From Burkholderiales bacterium C2 (GTDB lineage: Bacteria > Pseudomonadota > Gammaproteobacteria > Burkholderiales > Burkholderiaceae_C), in assembly GCA_005503085.1 (NCBI GenBank), contig SCOI01000002.1:333280-397279 (forward strand): 64,000 nt of DNA, read 5' to 3'. Shown here in pieces: positions 28,343 to 37,799 of the stretch. The position numbers and the translations under genes are program-made. Each line of letters opens with the position of its first letter. Position 1 is the stretch's first letter. The notes under the pieces are model-generated. The model had not been told where the DNA came from, did no database searches, and saw only the letters and a list, made by a program, of their open reading frames with translations.

Positions 28343-29584
28343 TCAGATACCGAATCTCATCGGCGAAAACGCCTTGGCTTCCGTGTAGGGCCTTGCCCCC
28401 TCCATCAGATCGGCCAGCAGCCTGGCGCTGGCCGGGCCCAGCGTGAAGCCCTGGTGGCCATGGCCGCAGTTGACCCAGAGCCCGCGGTGTCGGGGTGCCG
28501 CGCCGATGAGGGGTTTCATATCGGCGCAGCAGGGCCGGCTGCCCATCCAGGCCTCCTGCTCCACCGCCTGGCCCAGGTCCAGCAACTGGCGGGCCTCGGC
28601 TTCCGCGCCCTCGAGCTGGCGCGGTGTCGGCGGTGCGTGCTGGCGCGCGATCTCGGCGCCGCTGGTGAGGCGCAGGCCCTGCCGCTGCGGCGCCAGCACA
28701 TAGCCGCGCTCGGCGTCGAGCGTCGGCACCTGCACCGTGGCGCCGCCGACATAGTGGCGGTGGTAGCCGCGCTTGACGAAGAGCGGCCACCGGTAGCCCA
28801 GCCGTCGTGCCTGCGGGCCCATCCAGGCCCCCAGGGCCAGCACGGCCTGCCCGGCTTGCACAAGGCCTTCGCTGGTCTGGACCGACCAGCCCGCAGCGCT
28901 CGGACCCAGGCTGTCGGCATCGCCCCGCACGATGCGCCCGCCACGCCGCAGGAACAGGTTCGCATAGCGCTCGACCAGGGCGCCGGGGTCGCTGATGCTC
29001 CAGGACTCCAGCCAATGCACGGCGCCGGCCAGCGGGACGCGGAAGGCCGGCTCCGCCGCGGCCAGGGCTTGCCCATCCAGCGGTGCAAACCGGATGCCGT
29101 AGTCTTGCGCCAGGCGCTGCGAATCGAGCAGGGCCCGATCGAAGGCCCGCTCGCTGCGATACAGCAGGCGCAGGCCCTCGCGCCGCAGCAGGTCTTCGGC
29201 GCCAGCCAGGGCCATCAGCCGCGCATGCTCGTCGGTGCAGTGGGCGATCAGGCCGGCATATTCGCGGCCGATGACACGGTGCCGGGCCGGCGCCGAGGCC
29301 TGCCAGTAGCGCAGCAGCTGCGGCCAGGCGCACAGCAGGCCGCCCAGGTGGTAGTTCACATCCAGCCCGCGCCGCAAGGCCACCGACAGCAAGCTTTGCC
29401 AGTCGCGCGGCATTGCATAGGGCTCCACCGCCTCGCGCTGGATCACGCCGGCGTTGCCGTACGACGCCTCCTGCCCGGGCGAGCGGCGATCCAGCAGAGT
29501 GACGTGATGCCCGCGCAGCTGCAGTTCCAGCGCGGTGCAAGTGCCGACCATGCCGGCACCGAGCACCAGGATTTCCTGTGCCAT
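28343..29584 (-). CDS. FAD-dependent D-amino-acid dehydrogenase-like oxidoreductase
   Basis: This is a 413-residue DAO/DadA-family flavoprotein. The dinucleotide-binding GAGMVG motif is at residues 8-13 (LVLGAGMVGTCTALEL), followed by DRRSPGQEASYGNAG, the usual DadA FAD motif. The C-terminal block WVNCGHGHQGFTLGPASA is also DadA-like. It oxidatively deaminates D-amino acids and passes electrons to the respiratory chain. The start shares one base with the stop of the M81 peptidase gene (TGATG). It is the last gene of the peptide-uptake operon, suggesting that D-residues freed by the upstream hydrolases are its substrate. Confidence 0.88.
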   Translation of the reverse strand: MAQEILVLGAGMVGTCTALELQLRGHHVTLLDRRSPGQEASYGNAGVIQREAVEPYAMPRDWQSLLSVALRRGLDVNYHLGGLLCAWPQLLRYWQASAPARHRVIGREYAGLIAHCTDEHARLMALAGAEDLLRREGLRLLYRSERAFDRALLDSQRLAQDYGIRFAPLDGQALAAAEPAFRVPLAGAVHWLESWSISDPGALVERYANLFLRRGGRIVRGDADSLGPSAAGWSVQTSEGLVQAGQAVLALGAWMGPQARRLGYRWPLFVKRGYHRHYVGGATVQVPTLDAERGYVLAPQRQGLRLTSGAEIARQHAPPTPRQLEGAEAEARQLLDLGQAVEQEAWMGSRPCCADMKPLIGAAPRHRGLWVNCGHGHQGFTLGPASARLLADLMEGARPYTEAKAFSPMRFGI

Positions 29585-31053
29585 CACGAATGAGGCTGGC
29601 TCACCCGCGGCCAGTAGTTCAGGTCGCGGTGCTGGTAGGGGATGGCGGCGAAGTCCGGCGTGATGGCGCCGGGCGTGGCGACATAGATCACCGCCTTGGC
29701 GATCGGCGCGAAGTCGGCGTGGAAGTGTTGCGTCGACTTCACGATGACCAGCTGCTTGTCGGCCAGACTCAGCCCCAGGCCGGTGAAGGCATCGATGGCG
29801 AAGACCTGGCTGCGCACCGAGGCCAGCAGCAGGTGGACATCGTTGGCCGCCTCGACCCAGACGGCCGTGCCCAGCGGCGCCCGACCCATGCCAAGGCCGC
29901 CCTGCGAGTGGCCCTCGACGACGGCGCGCACCCGCACCGGCAGGTCCACCGGCTCGCCCGAGCTGGGCCCCACTTTGCCGCCGACGCGCAGCGCGAGGCT
30001 GGCGCCGACGCCGGCGTCCTTGCAGAGCTGGATCGCCCCCAGGTCCCAGAAGGCACCCAGCACCACATTGCCGATGCCGCGTTCGATCAGCCGGCGCAGG
30101 ATGAAGGTCGAGTCGCCGGGCGCGCCGCCGCCGGGGTTGTCGGCCACATCGCCCAGCACCACCGGCCCGCCCTGCTGTGCCAAGACGGTAAGCGCCTGGT
30201 CCAGCGCCGCATCCAGTGGCAGATGGTTGCCGCCGGTCTGCTCGCGCAGTTCCCAGAACTCGCGGCCCAGTTGCTCGGCCAGGGCGGCCGCCTTGGGCAG
30301 GTCGTTGTCGGTGACGACCCAGAGCTTGGCGCCCGATTCCGGCACATCGCCCCAGGGAAAGCCATGGCCCAGCGAGACCGAGAGCACGCCGTCGCGTCCC
30401 TCGAAAGACTGCATGCGCTTGACGAAGCCGCTCATCGGCTCGCGCGTCGTGTGCCACAGGCCCACCATGCGGCAGTCGAACACCGCGGTGCGCGGCCGTA
30501 CCTTTCCTGCCGCCGTGGCGCGCAGGATCGCATAGAGCTCGCGGGCGCGCAGCTCGCCGTCGATGTGCGGATATTCCTTGAAGGCGATGATGGCGTCGGC
30601 CGAGCTGCGCATCAGCTCGGTGAAATGGCAGTGCAAGTCCAGCTCCACACCGAAGGGCACGTCGGGGCCGATGATCTCGCGCACCCGGGCCATCAGGTCG
30701 CCCTCGCAATCGTCATAGCCCTCAGCCGCCATCGCGCCATGCAGGGCCAGCTGCACCGCGTCGACCGGCAATGCCGCGCGCAGGTCGGCCAGGATCTGAT
30801 CGCGCAAATCCTCGTAGACACTGCGCACCGTGCGGCCGGCCGGCTGGGCGAAGGCGCACAGGCTCTCGACCATCTGGTGGCCCTCGCCTTCCAGCATGTC
30901 GCGCATGAAGCGCAGGAAGGCGCCCGAGGACTCGGGGTCACGCGTGCTGGCGTCGCCGCGGTAGATGCCGTACTCCTCGAAGCTGCCGCGGCCGGTCGGC
31001 GCAGCAGCAAAGGTGTTGGTCTCGGTGGAGAGCTGGGCAACAAAGAATTTCAT
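29584..31053 (-). CDS. M81-family metallopeptidase (MlrC-like)
   Basis: This is a 489-residue protein of the M81 family, whose founding member MlrC (microcystinase) cleaves linearised microcystin. Opening FVAQLSTETNTF is the family signature. Likely zinc ligands are Asp139, His141 and His163; the 2- and 22-residue spacing equals that recalled for MlrC. The C-terminal MlrC domain includes GDVADNPGGGAPGDST. It lacks a signal peptide, so it is cytoplasmic. The start at 31053 is chosen because the family begins exactly there. It sits between the serine hydrolase and the D-amino-acid dehydrogenase-like gene. Confidence 0.9.
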   Translation of the reverse strand: MKFFVAQLSTETNTFAAAPTGRGSFEEYGIYRGDASTRDPESSGAFLRFMRDMLEGEGHQMVESLCAFAQPAGRTVRSVYEDLRDQILADLRAALPVDAVQLALHGAMAAEGYDDCEGDLMARVREIIGPDVPFGVELDLHCHFTELMRSSADAIIAFKEYPHIDGELRARELYAILRATAAGKVRPRTAVFDCRMVGLWHTTREPMSGFVKRMQSFEGRDGVLSVSLGHGFPWGDVPESGAKLWVVTDNDLPKAAALAEQLGREFWELREQTGGNHLPLDAALDQALTVLAQQGGPVVLGDVADNPGGGAPGDSTFILRRLIERGIGNVVLGAFWDLGAIQLCKDAGVGASLALRVGGKVGPSSGEPVDLPVRVRAVVEGHSQGGLGMGRAPLGTAVWVEAANDVHLLLASVRSQVFAIDAFTGLGLSLADKQLVIVKSTQHFHADFAPIAKAVIYVATPGAITPDFAAIPYQHRDLNYWPRVSQPHS

Positions 31054-31066
31054 GGCAGTCCTTTGA

Positions 31067-32752
31067 TCAACGAGCCAGGCGCTCGAAACGCATCTGGCGG
31101 GTGCGCGGGGTGTTGACGCGGAAGGCTTCGACCGCGCCACCGGCCCCCCGTTCGATGCTCAGCACGCCGCGCAGCGGCAGGTGGGTGTCCGCGACATGCC
31201 AGCCGAACACCTCGGCGGACCAGGGACTCAGCACCATCACATTGGTGCCATAGGCGCCGAAGACCTCCAGCTGCAGCGTCTTGCCCTCGGCGTCGAAGGC
31301 GATGCGGGCCTCGGCGTCCAGGTCCGGCGCGCGGTAGCGGCCCGCCAGGGACGCGCCCGCCTCGGCCAGCGCCGGCGGCGTGGCTGGCAGGCGTTCGAAG
31401 CGCTCGGTATTGCCCGCTTCGCTGAAGGCCAGCGCCGCCGGTGGCTCGGCGCCAGCAAGGGCCAGATCCGCAGTCTGCAGCGCCAGCGGGCCTATCGCCA
31501 TATCCTCGAAGCCAAGCATCAAGGTCTGACCCTGTTCCTTCAGCACCACCGGCGGGCCGTTCAGAAAGGCCAGGCCCAGCCGCCCCTCCGGCGCCTCCTC
31601 GAAGCCGAACACCAGGCCCGAGGTGGGCGAGTGGTAGCGCGTTCCCAGCATGGTCTTGAAACGCTCGGCCGCCGCCTTGGCCGGCGGCTCGGCCACCAGC
31701 GCCTCGCCGGCCATCGCGTCGATGATCTTGTTGGCCAGCTGGACCGCGTTGACCTGCGCGCCGTTGGTGATGATGACGATGTCCAGCGCCTGGCTGGGCA
31801 CGGTCAGCATCTGGCAAGTGCCGCCGATCACGCCACCGGCATGGTGGATCACCTCGACGCCACGGTAGTCGTGCCGCATCAGGCCCAGCGCATAGGGGTT
31901 GACCGTGCCGTTGTTGAGCCTGGTGGTCTGCAGCATCTGGCGCCAGCTGTCGGCATTGCCCACCTTCTTCTCGGCCGCGCGCAGATGGGCCAGCCAGACC
32001 AGCATATCGTCCAGCGTGGAGATCATCGCGCCCTCGCCCCGCACCTCCTCGGTCGGGAAGATGCCACGACGCCAGCCCCCGTCCGGCGTGGCCACATGCA
32101 GCGTGGCCATGCCGCGGTGGATCTCGAGATCGCTGGGGGCCGAGACGGTGTCCAGCATCGCCAGCGGCGCGAAGATGCGCTGCTGCAGGAATTGCTCGAA
32201 AGGCATGCCGCTGACACGATCGATCACCACCGACAGCAGGTGGTAGCCGCCGTTGCAATACATCATCTTCTCGCCGGGCCGGAAATTGATGCCGCTCTGG
32301 CGCAGCTGGGTGGTCAGGGCCACGCCCTTGGGCTTGATGGCCATGCCGTCGGACAGGAAACCGACATCCAGATAACAGCGGTAGCCGCCGGTGTGCGTCA
32401 TCAGCTGGCGCAGCGTCGGCTCGCCTTCCAGCAGCGGCAGTTCGGGGATATAGCTGCGCACGCTGGCGTCCACATCGAGCTTGCCGTCCTCGGCAAGCAG
32501 CAGCACGGCCAGGCAGGTGAAGTGCTTGCTGGTGGAGCCGATGCGCATGCGGGTCCAGGCAGTGTTGGCCACTCCCAGCTCCACGCTGGCCAGGCCGAAG
32601 CCGCGCCGGTAGACCGTCTTGCCCTGCTGAGCCACACCCACCACCAGGCCCGGCGCATCGCTGCGATTGACGCCCTGGAACAGATCGTCCAAGGCGGCCA
32701 CGCCGGTCTTCTTGGTCTCTTCGGTCTTGGGACTGCTTGTTGCTTCGCTCAT
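31067..32752 (-). CDS. Class-C beta-lactamase-like serine hydrolase (D-aminopeptidase/MlrB type)
   Basis: This is a 561-residue serine hydrolase of the beta-lactamase/penicillin-binding fold. Catalytic motifs are SxxK at 73-76 (STSK), YxN at 165-167 (YCN) and HxG at 304-306 (HAG). HxG in place of KTG is typical of D-aminopeptidase DAP and of MlrB-like hydrolases rather than beta-lactamases. Two C-terminal beta-barrel-like domains follow, as in DAP. No signal peptide is seen, so it probably acts on imported peptides. GGAG precedes the ATG, which overlaps the MFS stop (ATGA). Confidence 0.85.
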   Translation of the reverse strand: MSEATSSPKTEETKKTGVAALDDLFQGVNRSDAPGLVVGVAQQGKTVYRRGFGLASVELGVANTAWTRMRIGSTSKHFTCLAVLLLAEDGKLDVDASVRSYIPELPLLEGEPTLRQLMTHTGGYRCYLDVGFLSDGMAIKPKGVALTTQLRQSGINFRPGEKMMYCNGGYHLLSVVIDRVSGMPFEQFLQQRIFAPLAMLDTVSAPSDLEIHRGMATLHVATPDGGWRRGIFPTEEVRGEGAMISTLDDMLVWLAHLRAAEKKVGNADSWRQMLQTTRLNNGTVNPYALGLMRHDYRGVEVIHHAGGVIGGTCQMLTVPSQALDIVIITNGAQVNAVQLANKIIDAMAGEALVAEPPAKAAAERFKTMLGTRYHSPTSGLVFGFEEAPEGRLGLAFLNGPPVVLKEQGQTLMLGFEDMAIGPLALQTADLALAGAEPPAALAFSEAGNTERFERLPATPPALAEAGASLAGRYRAPDLDAEARIAFDAEGKTLQLEVFGAYGTNVMVLSPWSAEVFGWHVADTHLPLRGVLSIERGAGGAVEAFRVNTPRTRQMRFERLAR

Positions 32753-34125
32753 GAGTGACTCCGGTTCAGTTCGGGATGGAAAGTGGTGACGGTGCGGACG
32801 AAGGCCGCTTCGACGCAGTGCATCAGCACCGCGCCCAGGCCCATGGCGACGGTGCAGACCAGCGCCACGGAAATCAGCAGGCCTCTCGGCTCGGGTTGCA
32901 AGGCATCGGACAACAGGCCCACCAGCACCGGACTCAGGGCCGACAGGCCTACCGAGACCACGGTGCCCAGGGCAATGACACGCGAGCGCAGCGGGGCCGG
33001 GGTCATGTCTTGCAGCATGGTCGGCGCCAGCACGCTGCCGGCAATCAGAGCGGCCACCTGCACGCCAAACAGCAGATAGATCTGCAGCACGCTGTCGGTG
33101 AACAGCAGCAGGCCCGATCCCAAGGCCGCGATGCCCATGCCCAGTGCGATCACACGGACCGGCGTGGCCACGCCGAGGCGCCGGCGCAGCCGCTTCACGG
33201 CCACCGCGCCGGCTGCGGCGCCGGCCAGCGTGCCCAGCAGATAGGCCGCGCCGATGCCCTGGCCGACCTCGGCCGCCGAGGCGCCGAAGCTGCGCGCGGC
33301 GATCACCGGCACCCAGTTGCCGACCGCGGCCAACCCCAGCGCCGCCAGGCCGGCGCTGCCGAAGACGCCCAGGGCCGTCAGCGACTGGCCGTTCAGATAG
33401 GCCCGCACGCTCGCGGCCGGCGCCGCGCCCAGATCAGTCGCAGAAGCCGGCGTGCGGCGCACGCGTATCAGCAGCACGGCCAGCGCCACCAGCGGGCCGG
33501 GTGCGGCCACCGCCAGAAAGGCCAGCCGCCAGGACTCCAATCCCCGCAGGCCCGCCGGCAGCAGCGGACGCAGATCGTCCAAGCCGTGCATCAGGCCGCC
33601 GCTGAGCGCCAAACCCAGACCGGTGCCGAGAATGGCGGCCAGCGCGTAAATGCCATTGGCCAGCACGCGGCGGCGCTCCGGCACGACGTCGGGGATCAGG
33701 CCATAGATGATGGGCGCCAGGCCGGCCTCGCCGATGCCCAGGCCGATAGCGGCCAGGAACAGCGCCTGGAAGTCGCCGGCCAGCCCGCAGGCCGCAGTGG
33801 CCGTGGCCCAGACCAGCACGCTGATGGCGAGCAGGCTGCGACGCCCGAAGCGGTCGGCCAGCCAGCCGATAGGCACGGCCGCCAGGCCGGCGAACAAGGT
33901 GATGGCCACGCCTTGCAGCAGCCCGAGCTTGGTGTCCGACAGGCCCAGCGACGCTCGCATCGGCTCGGCCAGCAGCACCAGGATCTGCCGGTCGATCGCG
34001 GCGAACACCGTCGCGACGATCAGGATCAGCACGCCATACGCGGCAGAGAGACCGGTGCGTGGGTCGGCGGCGGCGCCAGGCGAAGGCGCGGCCAGGCCAT
34101 GCACAGGCATAGCAGAGGTTTTCAT
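32749..34125 (-). CDS. MFS transporter
   Basis: This is a 458-residue, 12-helix major facilitator transporter. The loop 2-3 signature GWLADRFGRRS is present, and its counterpart between helices 8 and 9 is degenerate. The N-terminal half includes AIDRQILVLLAEPMRASLGLSD, common in Spinster/phthalate-like members. It probably carries a peptide, amino acid or related solute across the inner membrane. The ATG at 34125 is preferred over one six codons upstream. It occupies the place of MlrD in the mlr-like gene set. Confidence 0.88.
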   Translation of the reverse strand: MKTSAMPVHGLAAPSPGAAADPRTGLSAAYGVLILIVATVFAAIDRQILVLLAEPMRASLGLSDTKLGLLQGVAITLFAGLAAVPIGWLADRFGRRSLLAISVLVWATATAACGLAGDFQALFLAAIGLGIGEAGLAPIIYGLIPDVVPERRRVLANGIYALAAILGTGLGLALSGGLMHGLDDLRPLLPAGLRGLESWRLAFLAVAAPGPLVALAVLLIRVRRTPASATDLGAAPAASVRAYLNGQSLTALGVFGSAGLAALGLAAVGNWVPVIAARSFGASAAEVGQGIGAAYLLGTLAGAAAGAVAVKRLRRRLGVATPVRVIALGMGIAALGSGLLLFTDSVLQIYLLFGVQVAALIAGSVLAPTMLQDMTPAPLRSRVIALGTVVSVGLSALSPVLVGLLSDALQPEPRGLLISVALVCTVAMGLGAVLMHCVEAAFVRTVTTFHPELNRSHS

Positions 34126-34165
34126 GGATGTGAACCCGATCAAGGGGGGCCGAAGCCCGGGGAGA

Positions 34166-36661
34166 TCAGAAAGGCAGGGTCAGCGTCGCGCCGAGGGTGC
34201 GCGGTCTCGCCACCGACACCCAGGCCGGGCCGCCCAGGGCCTGCACGGTGCTCTGCGACGCCAGCTGGGCGCGCTTGTCGAACAGATTGCGTGCGAACAG
34301 CGCGAGGCTGAAGCGCTTGAAGTCGATGCCGGCCTGCAGATCGGTCATCGAATAGGCTGGCAAGCGGTACAGCGGCAAGCCCGTGCTGCCCTCGAAGCCG
34401 CTGTTGCGCTGGCCGACATAGCGATGGGTCACGCCGACATAGCTGGGATGGCCGGCCAGCACGAAGGCATAGCTGGCGCTGAGGCCGGCCGAGAAGCGGG
34501 CGCTGCTGGGCAGGCGATCTCCCTTGGACCCACCGAGACCGGCCGCATCCTCGCTGAGCACCGCGTCCAGCGCGGAGGCATTGGCCGCCAGCGTCCATTG
34601 CTCGTCGGGGCGGTAGCTGAGCACCAGCTCGGCGCCCCTTACATGGGCGGCCCCGGCGTTGACGATCACCGACAGGCCGTTGACCGGCATCAGCTGCTGC
34701 AGATCGCGCCAGCGGATGTCGAATACCGAGGCCTCGACCGACAGCCGCTTGTCGAGCAGATCGGCCTTGTAGCCGGCCTCGACGCTGGTCAGCCCGTCCG
34801 GTTTGAAGCTTGGCGGTGCGGTGGGCAGCCCGCTCGTGAGGTCGTAGAGCACGGCATTCGGACCACCGGGGCGGTAGCCGGACGCGGCGCGGACATAGAC
34901 CGAGCTGACCGGACTCAGCGCGTAGCCCGCCGTCAGCAGCCAGGTCGTGCTGCTGTCCTTGGAGTCACCGCTCATCGCCGGCACGCCGCCGCCCAACATG
35001 CCGTCGACCTCCTGGCCGTAGCGCTGCTTGTTGCGGGCCACCCGCAGCCCGCCGGTCAGCGACAGGCCGCTCTCGAACTTCCAGGTCAGATCACCGTACA
35101 GCGCCAGCTCGCGGTAGTCGGCCGGCATCGCGACCGCCAGCAGCTCCGGACCGGGCGAGCCGTCGGGCAGCGTGCTGCGGACGTCCTGCCGGTTGTTGCT
35201 TTCCTCGTAATCGTAGTAAAGACCAGCCAGCCACTCGAAGCGCCGGTCGGAGCGGGAGGTCAGGCGAAACTCCTGCGTGGTCTTGTCGACGCCCGGCCGG
35301 ATGGTGCCCGGCGTGCTGCCGAGCTTCATGCCAAAACCGGCGAGCAGGGGTACATAGGCCGAGCTCAGGTCGAGCGTGATGTTGGAACCCAGTTTCTGTC
35401 GCGAGGTGATGGAATTGAAGCGAGCCCAGCCGAAGTCGTACTCCAGATCGGCCGAGAGCAGATCGATCTTGACCCGATACGGCTCGGCCGCGGACTCGGC
35501 ACGCTTCATATCGCCCTTGGCCGGCCGGCCAGTGGTGGGGTCGTAGTCGACGAAGTCGGGGCCGCCACGCTCGATCTTCTGCGTGGTGGCGGTGAAGCGC
35601 AGCTTGACGCGGCTGCTGGGCGTGATCAGCAGCGAGGCACGGGCGCCGGTGGTGTCGCCGCCGTCGATATTGCTGCGCTGGATGCCGCCCACCGCATCGA
35701 CGCTGCCGCCGGCACGGTCACGAAAGACCGACAGGCGCAGACCGGCCACATCTTCCTTCAGCGGCACGTTGACCACCGCGCCGACGGTATGGCCGGCCCC
35801 TCCGCCCTTGGTCGTCGAGGCGCCCAGGCTGAGCTTGCCCGAGAGCTCGTAGGTGTCGGGCTCGTTGGTCACATACTTCAGCAGCCCGCCCATCGCGCCG
35901 GCGCCGTACAGCGTGCCCTGCGGCCCGCGCAGCAGCTCGATGTGGTGGAGGTCCAGCATGGCCATGTCGAGCGACATCTGCGCGCCGCCGGCGAAGGCCG
36001 TGCTGGAGCCGAAGGCCACCTCGTCCACATACACGCCGACCGTCGCGATGGTCTGGTTGCCCGTGCTGACGCCGCGCAGGCTCAAGCCCCCAAGACCCGC
36101 CCCACCGGTGCTCTTGACATCGGCACCCGCCTCGTTGGCCAGGTAGTCCTGCAGGCTCTTTGCGCCCTTGCGGTTGAGCTGCTCGCCACCGAGGATGTTC
36201 ACCTGCATCGGCACGTCGCGCACGGGCTCGCGACGCCGCGTCGCGCTGACCACCACCGAGTCCAGCGCCTGCACCGCGTCGGCCGCGCCCGCCCGCTCGG
36301 GAGCCGGGCTGGATGGGCGAATCGTGGCGGCATTCGGTCCCGTCTCTATGGACCTCAGACCCGTGCCTTCCAGCATCCGTGCCAGGGCCTCCTTCGGCGT
36401 GAACATGCCCTTGATGGGCCGCGTCGTGATGCCGCGCACCAGGTCCGGCGCATAGATCAGCTGCAGCTGCGTGAACCCGATCAGACGCTGCAGCGCCTCG
36501 GGCGCGGGCAGCGCGGGAATGTCCAATGACTGCGGCTGCGCGGCCGGTGCCGGCGCCGGCACAACCTGGGCGGGCGAGCCCAGGCTGGCGAGCGCCATCG
36601 CGACGGCGAGGGTGACGGGGCGAAGCAGATGCGAAGGGCTTGGCAATTGAATCTCCAGCAT
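34166..36661 (-). CDS. TonB-dependent outer-membrane receptor with STN signalling domain
   Basis: This is an 831-residue receptor. A signal peptide is followed by a secretin/TonB N-terminal (STN) domain at about 45-115, a plug domain (VRDVPMQVNILGGEQL) and a 22-strand barrel ending LGATLTLPF with terminal Phe. The STN domain indicates signalling through the adjacent FecR and sigma factor. It would import a bulky substrate over the outer membrane. With the downstream hydrolases the substrate may be a peptide rather than a siderophore. The gene lies 100 bp downstream of fecR. Confidence 0.92.
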   Translation of the reverse strand: MLEIQLPSPSHLLRPVTLAVAMALASLGSPAQVVPAPAPAAQPQSLDIPALPAPEALQRLIGFTQLQLIYAPDLVRGITTRPIKGMFTPKEALARMLEGTGLRSIETGPNAATIRPSSPAPERAGAADAVQALDSVVVSATRRREPVRDVPMQVNILGGEQLNRKGAKSLQDYLANEAGADVKSTGGAGLGGLSLRGVSTGNQTIATVGVYVDEVAFGSSTAFAGGAQMSLDMAMLDLHHIELLRGPQGTLYGAGAMGGLLKYVTNEPDTYELSGKLSLGASTTKGGGAGHTVGAVVNVPLKEDVAGLRLSVFRDRAGGSVDAVGGIQRSNIDGGDTTGARASLLITPSSRVKLRFTATTQKIERGGPDFVDYDPTTGRPAKGDMKRAESAAEPYRVKIDLLSADLEYDFGWARFNSITSRQKLGSNITLDLSSAYVPLLAGFGMKLGSTPGTIRPGVDKTTQEFRLTSRSDRRFEWLAGLYYDYEESNNRQDVRSTLPDGSPGPELLAVAMPADYRELALYGDLTWKFESGLSLTGGLRVARNKQRYGQEVDGMLGGGVPAMSGDSKDSSTTWLLTAGYALSPVSSVYVRAASGYRPGGPNAVLYDLTSGLPTAPPSFKPDGLTSVEAGYKADLLDKRLSVEASVFDIRWRDLQQLMPVNGLSVIVNAGAAHVRGAELVLSYRPDEQWTLAANASALDAVLSEDAAGLGGSKGDRLPSSARFSAGLSASYAFVLAGHPSYVGVTHRYVGQRNSGFEGSTGLPLYRLPAYSMTDLQAGIDFKRFSLALFARNLFDKRAQLASQSTVQALGGPAWVSVARPRTLGATLTLPF

Positions 36662-36761
36662 GTGCAGCCTCGGGCCGCTGGGTTTGTCGATGCTGGTATC
36701 AACGCGCCAGGGGAGCCTTCCCCCACGAGGGCAAACCCGGGCTCGCGAGCATCAGCGCGAT

Positions 36762-37799
36762 TCAGCGCGGCTCGGCGCGGCTCAGCACCCAGCTGTCGGC
36801 CGAGCGTTCCGCGCGCAGGCCGAAGCCCTGCTCAAGGCTGCGCAGAAAGACCGGGATGTCCTGGGTCGAGAAGGCGCCCGAGACCAGCACCTCGCGCAAG
36901 GTGGCATCGCCGAGCCGGATCGGCACCAGGCTGTAGCGGTTGACCTCCTCCAGGGCCTCGGCGAGCGGCGTGCGATCGAATTCGAGGCGGCCCTGCTGCC
37001 AGGCGAGCTTGCGCCCCATCGCCTGCGGTTCGGCCTGCGCCAGCAGCACATGCCGCTCCGCGCTCACCGCCACCTGCCCGACGCCCAGTCGCAGTGGCTG
37101 TGCACCATTGCGTGCCGCCACGGCATTCGCCCGCGTCACCTCGACCACCCCCTCGTAGACGGTGATTTCGGCGCTGCCATTGGCATGGCGTTGCACCAGG
37201 AAGCGCGTGCCCACCGCGCGCACGACGGTGTCGCCCGCAACGACCTCGAAGGGACGGCTGCGGTCCTTGGCCACCTCGAACAGGCCCTCGCCGCGTTCCA
37301 GCACGACGCGCCGACGCTCGGGGCTGTAGGCGACACGCAGGGTGGAGGCGGCATTGAGCTCGGTGCGCGAGCCGTCGGGCAGCGGCACCGGGCGAGGTTC
37401 GCCGACGGCGGTTTTGTAGGTCGCAGCCATCGAGCGGCCATCTTCCACGGACGGCGACCAGGGGCTGTTCAGCCAAAGCAGGCTCGCCAAGGCCACACTG
37501 CCCAGCCCCCCCAGCGCACCAAACACCCAGGCCCAGCGGGGCCGCGAACCGACGAAGCTGGGCGCGGCAACGCGGGTGGCGGACGGCTCCGCAGCAGGGA
37601 ACCTGGCCCGGCTGGCCGTGGCCCACAGCAACGCATGCTCGTCCAAGAGGCGCGGGTGATTGGGATCTTCTGCCAGCCACTCATGCAGTTGTTGACGCTC
37701 CTCGGCACCGAGCGGGCTCGCGTCTATGCGCACGACCCATGAGCGCGCCTGCTCTTCGGCCTGCGGCGTGCGCTCGAAATTCATCACATTGCGCGTCAT
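36762..37799 (-). CDS. FecR-family anti-sigma/sigma-regulator protein
   Basis: This is a 345-residue inner-membrane regulator. The N-terminal cytoplasmic DUF4880 segment (ARSWVVRIDASPLGAEERQQLHEWLAEDP) is followed by a transmembrane helix (about 92-112). The periplasmic FecR domain comes next (YKTAVGEPRPVPLPDGSRTELNA, then VVLERGEGLFEVAKD), with a C-terminal STN-interacting part. It relays the signal from the TonB receptor to the sigma factor. ATGA overlap with the sigma gene fixes the start. Confidence 0.92.
   Translation of the reverse strand: MTRNVMNFERTPQAEEQARSWVVRIDASPLGAEERQQLHEWLAEDPNHPRLLDEHALLWATASRARFPAAEPSATRVAAPSFVGSRPRWAWVFGALGGLGSVALASLLWLNSPWSPSVEDGRSMAATYKTAVGEPRPVPLPDGSRTELNAASTLRVAYSPERRRVVLERGEGLFEVAKDRSRPFEVVAGDTVVRAVGTRFLVQRHANGSAEITVYEGVVEVTRANAVAARNGAQPLRLGVGQVAVSAERHVLLAQAEPQAMGRKLAWQQGRLEFDRTPLAEALEEVNRYSLVPIRLGDATLREVLVSGAFSTQDIPVFLRSLEQGFGLRAERSADSWVLSRAEPR

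Noticed and set aside
33707..36529. 940-residue frame on the plus strand opposite the TonB receptor
   Set aside because: It has the composition of a GC3 shadow, no motifs and no ribosome binding site. The receptor on the other strand is unambiguous.
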